Of a stretch of DNA of 17,166 nt, positions 1 to 6,429 are shown one piece after another (the first letter of the stretch is position 1; every line of letters begins with the position of its first letter). Source of the DNA: Candidatus Saccharimonadota bacterium (lineage in GTDB: Bacteria > Patescibacteriota > Saccharimonadia > Saccharimonadales > Saccharimonadaceae); assembly GCA_018064165.1 (NCBI GenBank), contig JAGOZV010000006.1:1-17166 (forward strand). Reading direction: 5' to 3'. The notes below the pieces were generated by a model, which saw nothing but the letters and a program-made list of their open reading frames with translations, made no database searches and was not told the origin of the DNA. The translations under genes and the position numbers were made by a program.

Positions 1-770
1 CGAGCTTCCTCAATTTTTCCACGAGCCCAATCCATAGCATCATCCATTTGCTCATCTAGGTTTGGATGATTTTCGCCATCAACAATTCGTGGAATATAAC
101 CTGCTCCAGTGAAGAAATCCATGAGCTCTGCGTCACTCATACGACCAAAAGCCGTTGGACCAGAAATTTTATAACCATTCAAATGGAGAATTGGCAGAAC
201 TACACCATTTGTTCGCGGATCTACCAATTTGTTAATAGCCCACGCACCAGCAAGCGGACCAGTCTCCGCCTCGCCATCGCCAATCAAACAAGCTACAACT
301 AAACCAGGATTATCCATAACGGCGCCGTAAGATGTAGATAATGAATAACCTAATTCCCCACCTTCCAAAATTGCGCCAGGCGCACTTGGGCTCGAGTGGC
401 TTGGGAAACCATAAGGCCAACTAAAGTTTTGACAAATATACGAAATGCCCTCGTAAGTATGAGTGGCCTGTGGATAAAAACGCTGCAATGAACCCTCTAA
501 AAACAAATTGGCTTGAAGACCTGGGAAAGCGTGTCCCGGCCCTAACACAAACATCATTTCTGAGCCATATTTTTTGATATATTTGCTTAAATGCACATAT
601 GCCGTGTTGACACCTGGGCAAGAACCCCAGTGTCCAAGCAAACGAGGTTTGATATCTTCTGGAACCAATGGCCTCTCTAGTAAAAAGTTATCTTGTAAAA
701 AAATCTGTGCTACCGTGAGGTAGTTTGCCGCCCGTGTGTATTGTTCGGTCGCCTTTAAATCTTTATCCAT
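1..770 (-). CDS. xfp: Phosphoketolase, N-terminal third (partial, runs off the window)
   Basis: Thiamine-diphosphate enzyme that phosphorolytically cleaves xylulose-5-phosphate and/or fructose-6-phosphate to acetyl phosphate plus glyceraldehyde-3-phosphate or erythrose-4-phosphate, a cytoplasmic step of heterofermentative sugar breakdown that yields ATP through acetyl phosphate. The 256 visible residues carry family hallmarks: PEDIKPRLLGHWGSCPG (His47), GPGH (His80), GGELGYSLS near residue 137, and the cofactor motif GDGEAETGPLA from Gly164, followed by VLPILHLNGYKI. Full enzymes are about 800 aa, so roughly a third is here. I chose the ATG at 770 over an in-frame ATG at 776 because AAGGA lies five bases before 770 but touches the ATG at 776. 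It has its own promoter and stands 66 bp after grpE. Substrate preference (X5P only or dual) cannot be read from this part. Confidence 0.95.
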   Translation of the reverse strand, partial: MDKDLKATEQYTRAANYLTVAQIFLQDNFLLERPLVPEDIKPRLLGHWGSCPGVNTAYVHLSKYIKKYGSEMMFVLGPGHAFPGLQANLFLEGSLQRFYPQATHTYEGISYICQNFSWPYGFPSHSSPSAPGAILEGGELGYSLSTSYGAVMDNPGLVVACLIGDGEAETGPLAGAWAINKLVDPRTNGVVLPILHLNGYKISGPTAFGRMSDAELMDFFTGAGYIPRIVDGENHPNLDEQMDDAMDWARGKIEEA

Positions 771-805
771 GCCCATCCTTATTTTTTTATAATACTTATG
801 AATAT

Positions 806-814
806 ATTATATCA
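806..814 (-). promoter_or_regulatory. Extended -10 promoter of the phosphoketolase gene
   Basis: Read on the minus strand, TGATATAAT combines a consensus -10 (TATAAT, 806-811) with a TG at 813-814. No good -35 is visible. Predicted transcription start is near 799, leaving a leader of about 29 nt that contains the AAGGA ribosome site. This suggests that the phosphoketolase can be transcribed separately from hrcA-grpE. Confidence 0.6.
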
Positions 815-836
815 TAACTAAATGAATTGTATGGTT

Positions 837-1391
837 TTATTTTCGAGTTACGCGAACCATCGCCGGCCGTAAAACCGCGCCGTCAACCATGTAGCCGGTT
901 TGCAACTCTTCGGCGACAACTTCCGTTTCGCCTTCGGATTCTTCGTCCATTTGAATAGCTTCGTGAATTTCAGGATTAAAAACAGTTCCCGGTTCAGCGA
1001 GAATTCTCGTTACGCCAATAGCTTTCAAATCTTTTTCTAATAATTGTGGTAATTTCATAACACCAGCGGCCCAATCATTAGTCTGCAAATCTTCGGGCAA
1101 ATGAGCAGTCGCCCTCGTAATGTTATCTATCACTGGCAAAAGTTTCGCGACGGTTTGTTGACGAGAGAAATCGCGAGCCGACGCTTTGTCAATTTCGCTA
1201 CGTTTTCGGTAATTTTCAAAATCGGCACGTAAGCGCTGCAAATCGTTAATCAGTTCTTCGTTTTGAGTATTTAATTTTAAAATTATTTCTTCACTCTCCC
1301 GAATAATGTTGGCTTGCCCGCCAATAACTGGTTTCTTATTTCGTTTTGATTCGTTTTTTTCAGCTGGTGCTGGTTCAGATTTTTTATTCAT
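837..1391 (-). CDS. grpE: GrpE nucleotide exchange factor
   Basis: Cytoplasmic co-chaperone that releases ADP from DnaK during the Hsp70 cycle. The 184 residues show the family layout: a polar, lysine-rich tail of about 30 residues, a long helical coiled-coil segment through the RLRADFENYRKRSE signature (about residues 53-66), and a C-terminal beta domain with FNPEIHEAIQMDEES and a VLRPAMVRV ending. Length is normal (E. coli GrpE is 197 aa). The start codon overlaps the end of hrcA by 8 bp, so the two are translationally coupled and should share CIRCE/HrcA heat-shock control. Unlike the common hrcA-grpE-dnaK-dnaJ order, the next gene is a phosphoketolase, so dnaK and dnaJ must lie elsewhere. 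Confidence 0.96.
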   Translation of the reverse strand: MNKKSEPAPAEKNESKRNKKPVIGGQANIIRESEEIILKLNTQNEELINDLQRLRADFENYRKRSEIDKASARDFSRQQTVAKLLPVIDNITRATAHLPEDLQTNDWAAGVMKLPQLLEKDLKAIGVTRILAEPGTVFNPEIHEAIQMDEESEGETEVVAEELQTGYMVDGAVLRPAMVRVTRK

Positions 1392-2106
1392 TTAAAGACT
1401 CCTCTAACATTTTTCCGGCATGGCGAACTAAGCGCATGACCTTTTCATAACTTTGACGGGTTGGCCCAAGTACGCCAATATAACTTCTATCACTATATGG
1501 CGAACAAAAACGGCTAACAATCAGCGAAGCACCACTGGTTTTGCCAATTGGATTTTCGCTACCAATAAACACATTAAGCGGTTCATTAGGTGCGGCTTCT
1601 CGTAGCCACGGTTCTAGATTGTCTAATAAACTGGCAACGGATTGCGCTTGACGCCCTTCTAAAAATTCTGGCTGACTAAATAAATTACCCATACCATTAA
1701 TGTATAGTTCGTCACCAATTGTTGCTAAGCCAAGATTTTGCGTCAGCTCTACTAAAACATCTACCGCACTACGAATTGCTTTATCGGCACGGCCAGATAA
1801 TTGTGGTTGAATACGGGCCTCTAAAACTCGCGTGCTTTTTGCTGGAAGGTGTAAAGTATTTTGAGATTCCGGAGTTTCAGTAATTCCGTTGACATAAAAA
1901 CGATAGCCAGCGTCGGTTGGAACACGACCCGAACTAGAATGTGGTTGCATTAATAAGCCCATTTCTTCAAGGCGCGCCATTTCACTACGAATAGTAGCGC
2001 TGGAAACATTAAAAAGTTTAGCAAGCGTAACACTGCCAACAGGTACGGCTACCTCGGCGTACTGTTCAATGATTGCTGCTAAAATAGCTATTTGGCGTTC
2101 TGTCAT
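1384..2106 (-). CDS. hrcA: Heat-inducible transcription repressor HrcA (short form)
   Basis: DNA-binding repressor of class I heat-shock genes that acts at CIRCE operators and is normally kept active by GroEL. The N-terminal winged helix is clear (MTERQIAILAAIIEQ, then VPVGSVTLAKLFNVSSATIR, MARLEEMGLLMQPHSSSGR, TDAGYRFYV), and the C-terminus has the family ending IGVLGPTRQSYEKVM. At 240 aa it is about 100 residues shorter than typical HrcA. Both ends are intact, so the shortfall is in the middle, probably the inserted dimerisation subdomain. The ATG at 2106 is preferred to an in-frame GTG at 2133, because the GTG would lie inside the CIRCE/promoter region and MTERQ is the usual HrcA start. 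A CIRCE sits just upstream, so it is probably autoregulated. Confidence 0.93.
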   Translation of the reverse strand: MTERQIAILAAIIEQYAEVAVPVGSVTLAKLFNVSSATIRSEMARLEEMGLLMQPHSSSGRVPTDAGYRFYVNGITETPESQNTLHLPAKSTRVLEARIQPQLSGRADKAIRSAVDVLVELTQNLGLATIGDELYINGMGNLFSQPEFLEGRQAQSVASLLDNLEPWLREAAPNEPLNVFIGSENPIGKTSGASLIVSRFCSPYSDRSYIGVLGPTRQSYEKVMRLVRHAGKMLEESLNE

Positions 2107-2112
2107 AACCTT

Positions 2113-2141
2113 AATATAGCACAAAATTGGCACTTAGGCAA
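2113..2141 (-). promoter_or_regulatory. hrcA promoter, apparently leaderless
   Basis: On the minus strand: -35 TTGCCT (2136-2141, 4 of 6 matches), a 17-bp spacer, and extended -10 TGC-TATATT (hexamer 2113-2118). Counting the hexamer as -12 to -7 puts +1 at 2106, the A of the hrcA ATG, so the mRNA would have no 5' leader. The AAGG just before the ATG would then lie upstream of the transcript. The -35 falls in the spacer of the CIRCE, so bound HrcA would block polymerase. Confidence 0.68.
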
Positions 2142-2153
2142 TGAGACTGCTAA
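2127..2153. promoter_or_regulatory. CIRCE operator (HrcA binding site)
   Basis: TTGGCACTT, 9 bp, GACTGCTAA. The known consensus is TTAGCACTC-N9-GAGTGCTAA. The left arm matches 7 of 9, the right arm 8 of 9, and the spacer is exactly 9. It lies immediately upstream of hrcA-grpE and overlaps the -35 region, the expected place for negative autoregulation by HrcA. Confidence 0.85.
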
Positions 2154-2164
2154 AATTTTATCTC

Positions 2165-2878
2165 TTAAAAATTTAACTTCTTCAAAATATTGTGAGCCAC
2201 TGTTCTGGCTGGTTCATCATTATAAATATAATCACTTCGCTCAGAATATTTCTTAATCTCTTTTACGGCTTCATCTAAATTTTCGTTCACTATAAAATAA
2301 TAGTGAGGAGATTTAAGCGCCATATTTATTTCTTTAATTGCGCTCTCTCGTCTTTTTGGCCAATCGTGTAAATACGTCTCTTTGGTTTCGTAGCGATTTT
2401 TCAACCGTGAAATCCACTCTTCATAGCTTGGTGGTAAAACAAAAACTGCTTTCACTGAAGAAGAAATATTTTTATATTCGTCTACACCTTGCACATCAAC
2501 GTCGGTAACTGCAATTCCCTTTTTAAGCGCATCTTGCATTGCTTTAATGCTGCTTCCATAAATTGTTCCGTGCACTAACTTTGCTTCAACAAATTCATTA
2601 TTTTCTAGCATATTAGCAACTGTTGTTACATCACTAAAATAATAGTCTTTACCATTTTTTTCAGTAATTTTATTATTAACGCGAGGTGGGCGAGTTGTAT
2701 GTGAAATAATATCACCGTATTTCTTACCGCTAACCAATTTATGTTTTATAGAATCTTTACCTGCACCAGAAACGCCGGCGATCAACAAAATATTTCCACA
2801 TTTTATTATTTCTTGACCATTTGGTGGAGTTTGATAATTTTTAATTAATTTTCGTATATCCATATCTAAGTATACCAT
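2165..2878 (-). CDS. gmk: Guanylate kinase family protein
   Basis: Likely phosphorylates GMP to GDP with ATP in the cytoplasm. It has a P-loop GVSGAGKDS (35-43), where most members have GPSGAGKST or similar. The GMP-site signatures are all present: SHTTRPPR, NGKDYYF, a FVEA acid, HGTIYGSS and DVDVQG. The lid region is RLKNR followed by RRESAIKEI. At 237 aa it is longer than E. coli Gmk (207 aa), mainly from an N-terminal extension of about 28 residues before the first strand. It starts 6 bp after the MFS transporter stop with no Shine-Dalgarno, so translation is probably coupled to it; an in-frame ATG at 2863 is an alternative start. A guanylate-kinase-like enzyme with another substrate cannot be excluded, hence moderate certainty on the symbol. 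Confidence 0.82.
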   Translation of the reverse strand: MVYLDMDIRKLIKNYQTPPNGQEIIKCGNILLIAGVSGAGKDSIKHKLVSGKKYGDIISHTTRPPRVNNKITEKNGKDYYFSDVTTVANMLENNEFVEAKLVHGTIYGSSIKAMQDALKKGIAVTDVDVQGVDEYKNISSSVKAVFVLPPSYEEWISRLKNRYETKETYLHDWPKRRESAIKEINMALKSPHYYFIVNENLDEAVKEIKKYSERSDYIYNDEPARTVAHNILKKLNF

Positions 2879-2884
2879 TATTGC

Positions 2885-4114
2885 TTATGCTTTATACATC
2901 GGAAATTTAGGTATTGAAATTATTAAAATATAAATTGATGCCAAAATAAAGAACGTAGCGAAAGCAGATTGCATTGGCAAAGTTAAGAAAAATAGTACCG
3001 CAAAGAAACAGGCCAGCATTGCGCCAACGTCTGCCGCCATAACCATTAACAATAAGTAGTTCATTCTGTATCCAGAACTATCTGCTAAATCATAGGTGCC
3101 ACGCATAAAAGCCATGCTGTAGGCGGTTGTAGAAACTTCCGCTACGGCACTTGTACCAGCTGCACCAAGTGAATTGGTTACAAGTGGCCTGCTAAAGTTT
3201 GTAATAGATTTTAGTATAACGCCCCAACGAAGTAATTTATCTCCGTGCCTTCTATCTATTAATTTACCAAATACGAAGGCCGAAACAAAAGCTGTAATTG
3301 TAGCAAGAGACGTTAATGCGCCGACGACTGCATAAATTTCCTGATTCAACGCAAATACTAATGCGGCAAGATATAATTGCCAACCTGCACCAGATGCAAT
3401 AATGTCAAAGCCTGTACCAGATTGCGAAATAATACTTCGCCATGTTTTACGCCAAGGATATCGTCGCCATCTGATTTTTTGATTTTTTATGATTGGTTCA
3501 GAAGTTCTTACTAGCGGCAACGCAGATATCCCTAGAATGAAAGAGGCTATTATCATTAAAACAGTTGGACCCCATAAAGAAGCAATCAAACCGCCAAACA
3601 ATGGCCCTGCAATACTTGCTGTTTTTTCTAACACTTGCATTATCCCCAATTGCTTACCAACATGGTTTATGTTTTTAACCTTGGCAAAACTAACCATATT
3701 AGAATAGTCGTACATTGCCACGCCTAATCCCTGGACCAAAATAATGCCTGCTAAAATTGCTACGGTTGTTAGTATTTCTTCCGGAGGCTTTAAGAAAGTT
3801 AACGCTAAAATTGTTGGGATGTATAAAATGTTTGCATAAAAAATTGTGTGTTTTGGACCTAACTTAATTACGGCAGTAGACGCAAGAAGCGCCATTGGAA
3901 TTTTAACTAAATGATAAATACCTAAATAAGCAAACACGAACGCTAGTGAATAGCCCAAATTAAACAAATATATTGCTACAAAAACAGAGACTAGCCTAAG
4001 TGCAAAGTGGCGTAAAGTTTTTGCCATGTATATTTTTGAAATCTCATCAAAATTGGCATAACGCCAAAAAAATCGTCTTTTCAAAAATACATTTACAAAT
4101 ATTTTTTTAAACAT
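2885..4114 (-). CDS. MFS-type membrane transporter
   Basis: 409 aa of mostly hydrophobic sequence with roughly ten to eleven membrane-spanning segments, in two halves separated by a basic cytoplasmic loop around residues 205-235 (KNQKIRWRRYPWRKTWRS). A second basic loop, GKLIDRRHGDKLLRWG, resembles the inter-helix DRxGRR-type signature of major facilitator transporters and is the main basis for this call. Early helix RLVSVFVAIYLFNLGYS and a glycine-rich KTASIAGPLFGGLIA segment also fit. Substrate is unknown and no drug- or sugar-specific motif is recognisable. It is followed after 6 bp by the guanylate kinase gene, and the 67-bp gap before it (4115-4181) holds only weak promoter-like sequence and no strong ribosome site. 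Confidence 0.72.
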   Translation of the reverse strand: MFKKIFVNVFLKRRFFWRYANFDEISKIYMAKTLRHFALRLVSVFVAIYLFNLGYSLAFVFAYLGIYHLVKIPMALLASTAVIKLGPKHTIFYANILYIPTILALTFLKPPEEILTTVAILAGIILVQGLGVAMYDYSNMVSFAKVKNINHVGKQLGIMQVLEKTASIAGPLFGGLIASLWGPTVLMIIASFILGISALPLVRTSEPIIKNQKIRWRRYPWRKTWRSIISQSGTGFDIIASGAGWQLYLAALVFALNQEIYAVVGALTSLATITAFVSAFVFGKLIDRRHGDKLLRWGVILKSITNFSRPLVTNSLGAAGTSAVAEVSTTAYSMAFMRGTYDLADSSGYRMNYLLLMVMAADVGAMLACFFAVLFFLTLPMQSAFATFFILASIYILIISIPKFPMYKA

Positions 4115-4181
4115 GTTTTTCTTTTTTTAATTTTGTTAATTTTATTTTATGCTATGCAACCAGTATACACCTTTTTTCTTT

Positions 4182-5150
4182 TTAATCACGTTTTAACATA
4201 ACCGTAAAAGCTTCGGATGGAATATCTACTTTTCCAAAACGTTTCATGCGTTTTTTACCTTTCGCTTGTTTTGCCAAAACTTTTTTCTTTCGTGAAACAT
4301 CGCCACCATATAATCCTGTTGTGACATCTTTTCTGTATGCGCTTAAATCTTCGCGGGCAATGAATCGCCCACCAATTGCTGCTTGCAAGGAAACTTTAAA
4401 ATTCTGCCTAGGAATAACTTCTTTCAACTTAGAAACAACTTCTCGGCCCAAACCATTTGCTTCTGACCGATGGGCCATAACACTTAATGCGTCTACAATT
4501 TCACCAGCCACATAAAAATCTACTCGCACTAAATCTTCGGCCTGATAACCACGCAACTCATAATTAAACGAGCCGTAGCCACTTGTAATAGATTTTAGTT
4601 GATCATAAAAATCTGTTAAAAGATTTGCCAGTGGCGCCTGAAAACTAATGACCGCACGCTCGTCTATATAGCTAAGATTTTTTTGCAAACCTCGCTTGCC
4701 AACAATTAGACCCAAAACTCCACCAATATAATCTCGAGGTACAATAATTTCGCCATTTACCCATGGTTCACGAATTTCCGCAACAATAGACATGTCCGGT
4801 AAATCACGTGCAGATTTTATGTCTAGTTCTTCGCCATTAGTTAAAATAACATGATAATCTGTGCTTGGATTTGTTACCACTAAATCTAAATCGTATTCTC
4901 GCTCAAGCCTTTCACGAATGATATCCATGTGCAAAAGGCCCAAAAATCCAATTCGCACACCAAATCCTAGCACTGGCGAATTTTCTGGCTCAAACTGCAA
5001 AGCGCTGTCGCTTAACGAAAGTTTTTCAACCGCCTCTTTAAGAGAACCGTAGTCTTCATTCGAAACAGGGAAGAAACCTGCATAAACAAAAGGTTGGACG
5101 TCTTTATATCCTGGTAGGGGTTGAATTGTGATTTTAGTTTGATTATTCAT
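4182..5150 (-). CDS. lepA: Elongation factor 4 (LepA), C-terminal half of a split gene
   Basis: Carries LepA domains III, V and the EF4-specific C-terminal domain (322 aa). It begins MNNQTKITIQPLPGYKDVQP, continuing like intact LepA after the domain II boundary (LPGFKKVKPQVYAG in E. coli). Other signatures are GFGVRIGFLGLLHMDIIRER, EREYDLDL, PRDYIGGVLGLIVGKRG, a LKEVIPRQNF segment and the C-terminal GGDVSRKKKVLAKQAKGKKR that contacts the ribosome. The GTPase half is encoded 1.28 kb upstream (6430-7302). The two halves total 612 residues against 599 in E. coli, so no domain is lost. The C half has its own ATG and a plausible promoter just upstream, so it looks like a real separate polypeptide rather than debris. 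EF4 acts on stalled or mistranslocated ribosomes and in 30S biogenesis; the halves would have to assemble. Confidence 0.93.
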   Translation of the reverse strand: MNNQTKITIQPLPGYKDVQPFVYAGFFPVSNEDYGSLKEAVEKLSLSDSALQFEPENSPVLGFGVRIGFLGLLHMDIIRERLEREYDLDLVVTNPSTDYHVILTNGEELDIKSARDLPDMSIVAEIREPWVNGEIIVPRDYIGGVLGLIVGKRGLQKNLSYIDERAVISFQAPLANLLTDFYDQLKSITSGYGSFNYELRGYQAEDLVRVDFYVAGEIVDALSVMAHRSEANGLGREVVSKLKEVIPRQNFKVSLQAAIGGRFIAREDLSAYRKDVTTGLYGGDVSRKKKVLAKQAKGKKRMKRFGKVDIPSEAFTVMLKRD

Positions 5151-5173
5151 ATTTAGTACAATTTCTCTTCAAT

Positions 5174-5204
5174 ATTTTACAATATATTAATGCATCTGTA
5201 AAAT
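5174..5204 (-). promoter_or_regulatory. Promoter and inverted repeat before the lepA C-terminal half
   Basis: A perfect 8-bp inverted repeat, ATTTTACA (5174-5181) and TGTAAAAT (5197-5204), spaced 15 bp. On the minus strand its arms supply -35 TTTACA (5197-5202, 5 of 6) and -10 TAAAAT (5174-5179, 5 of 6) with a 17-bp spacer. The predicted start near 5167 gives a leader of about 17 nt. It begins right after the YdcF-like gene stop, so it could also be an operator or a weak hairpin. Confidence 0.5.
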
Positions 5205-5867
5205 TTATCTAGGGATAAACTTCTTTTCTATAAGACTATTATATGCATTTTCCACTTCTTCTACGATAGGCTGCTCCGTTATGAACCCTTTCCTTGGGTA
5301 TTCTTTTATTCGTTTATATTCACCTAATATTGATGACACCATTCTCAATAGCTCATGAGGATAAAGATTTTGATGCACAGCGTTATACTCCCTTAAAGAA
5401 ACCGACGAACTAGTTACAAAAAAATTTGGTTGAGGTTTAGGCCAAGCGGCTTCAGCGGTAGCCAAGAATCGTCTCTCCATAAAAGGCTTGTGTACTAAAA
5501 TCACATTATTTGTGTTAATTCTTTCTTCAGACAATAACCTTATAGAGTTTACAATATTATCACCAGTATTTGTTGCGGCCTCATCTACTAAAATATCTGT
5601 CGATAGGACTCCATTATTTAGCAAAACATCTTTTAAGAGCATCGCTTCACTTTTCTTCATATCTAAGGTTGCAACGCGAAACCCGCTAACAATAATTTTA
5701 TTTGAAATACCGGCGTTATATAGTTCAGCTGCTCGTATTGCCATTTCTGTCACCAAACCAGCACCTCCGACAATTATTACATCAGCTTGATTCGGCAAAG
5801 AAGAGTTAACACGTAAATATCGCCAGAGTATTTCCAGTGTCTCCCAATCATTATTAGTTATTTTCAT
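5205..5867 (-). CDS. YdcF-like DUF218 protein inserted within lepA
   Basis: 220 aa with the DUF218 (YdcF/SanA/ElyC) fold pattern: PNQADVIIVGGAGL (25-38), KIIVSGFR, a conserved glutamate in KKSEAMLLKDVL, ILVDEAATNTGDNIVNS and VILVHKPFMERRFLATAEAAWP. The end, ELLRMVSSILGEYKRIKEYP then GFITEQPIVEEV, follows the plan of E. coli YdcF (soluble, reported to bind S-adenosylmethionine) rather than that of membrane-anchored SanA or ElyC; no signal or anchor segment is visible. Its start lies 14 bp inside the end of the kinase gene and is served by a 9-nt perfect Shine-Dalgarno, so the pair is one translational unit. Biochemical function is unknown. Located between the two lepA halves. Confidence 0.8.
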   Translation of the reverse strand: MKITNNDWETLEILWRYLRVNSSLPNQADVIIVGGAGLVTEMAIRAAELYNAGISNKIIVSGFRVATLDMKKSEAMLLKDVLLNNGVLSTDILVDEAATNTGDNIVNSIRLLSEERINTNNVILVHKPFMERRFLATAEAAWPKPQPNFFVTSSSVSLREYNAVHQNLYPHELLRMVSSILGEYKRIKEYPRKGFITEQPIVEEVENAYNSLIEKKFIPR

Positions 5868-6423
5868 AAAATTTTATCACCTCCCGTAAAATATTTCTGT
5901 AAACTTTTTCTGAATCTTCAGTCGTGTCAATAACAATATTAGGATGTATGCTTCTTTCATAGTTTAAACCCGATTGTGTCTGAGTTTTTAGCTCATCGTA
6001 ATGTTTTTTATGCCGTTCGCTTGTTGCAATTCGTAAATTATAACGTTCGCTTCTGGACGTTTCATTTGTGATTAATTCTATAGAATAAAAAATATTATTA
6101 TATTTTTCTGCTAATTGTCGTACTGTTTGCAGCGGCTCTTTTGTGTGTATATCAAGGATTATTGTTTTACTAGCTTTTAGATATTCGTTGGAGATACTAA
6201 GTATTGCCTCAAATGATGCGTCGTTAATTATCTTTTTATCTTGATCCGTCTCGTTTTTAAAGCCAAGATCGTAAAGGGTTTCTTTAATATCATCAAGAGC
6301 AAGGTGTGGCACACTAAGCTGACGAGCAAGTTTGCGCGAATAAAAAGTTTTTCCTGTAGCCGATTTTCCAAAAAATAGAATTAAAAATGGAGATTTATTT
6401 TTTTGATTTAGTATTTTTTTCAT
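5854..6423 (-). CDS. P-loop kinase-like ATPase inserted within lepA
   Basis: 189 aa with Walker A GKSATGKT (19-26) right after a hydrophobic strand (FLILFF), a second acidic strand ILDIH consistent with Walker B, and a basic segment with RSERYNLRIATSERHKKHY consistent with a mobile lid. This is the layout of small predicted kinases (adenylylsulfate-kinase/zeta-toxin/COG0645-like), which phosphorylate nucleotides, sugars, antibiotics or other small molecules. The substrate cannot be told. It starts 6 bp after the stop of the lepA N-terminal half and overlaps the DUF218 gene by 14 bp, so it is probably co-translated with both. No toxin-antitoxin partner of the epsilon type is visible. Confidence 0.72.
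   Translation of the reverse strand: MKKILNQKNKSPFLILFFGKSATGKTFYSRKLARQLSVPHLALDDIKETLYDLGFKNETDQDKKIINDASFEAILSISNEYLKASKTIILDIHTKEPLQTVRQLAEKYNNIFYSIELITNETSRSERYNLRIATSERHKKHYDELKTQTQSGLNYERSIHPNIVIDTTEDSEKVYRNILREVIKFYENN
5876..5884 (-). promoter_or_regulatory. Perfect 9-nt Shine-Dalgarno for the YdcF-like gene
   Basis: On the minus strand GGAGGTGAT, matching the 16S anti-Shine-Dalgarno tail over nine bases, lies 8 nt before the ATG at 5867, inside the last codons of the kinase gene. It is the strongest ribosome site in the window and decides the start. Confidence 0.8.
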
Positions 6424-6429
6424 ATTAGA

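Noticed and set aside
66..302. Plus-strand open frame of 78 codons opposite the phosphoketolase
   Set aside because: It is antisense to a strongly conserved coding region and has no ribosome site or recognisable protein features.
2107..2133. Upstream GTG start for hrcA adding nine residues
   Set aside because: The extension would be encoded by the promoter and part of the CIRCE, and the family normally begins at the MTERQ-like segment.
5205..6423. Intein or group I/II intron inside lepA
   Set aside because: There are stop and start codons at the borders, no intein splicing motifs, no homing endonuclease or reverse transcriptase, and no intron-like structure was recognised.
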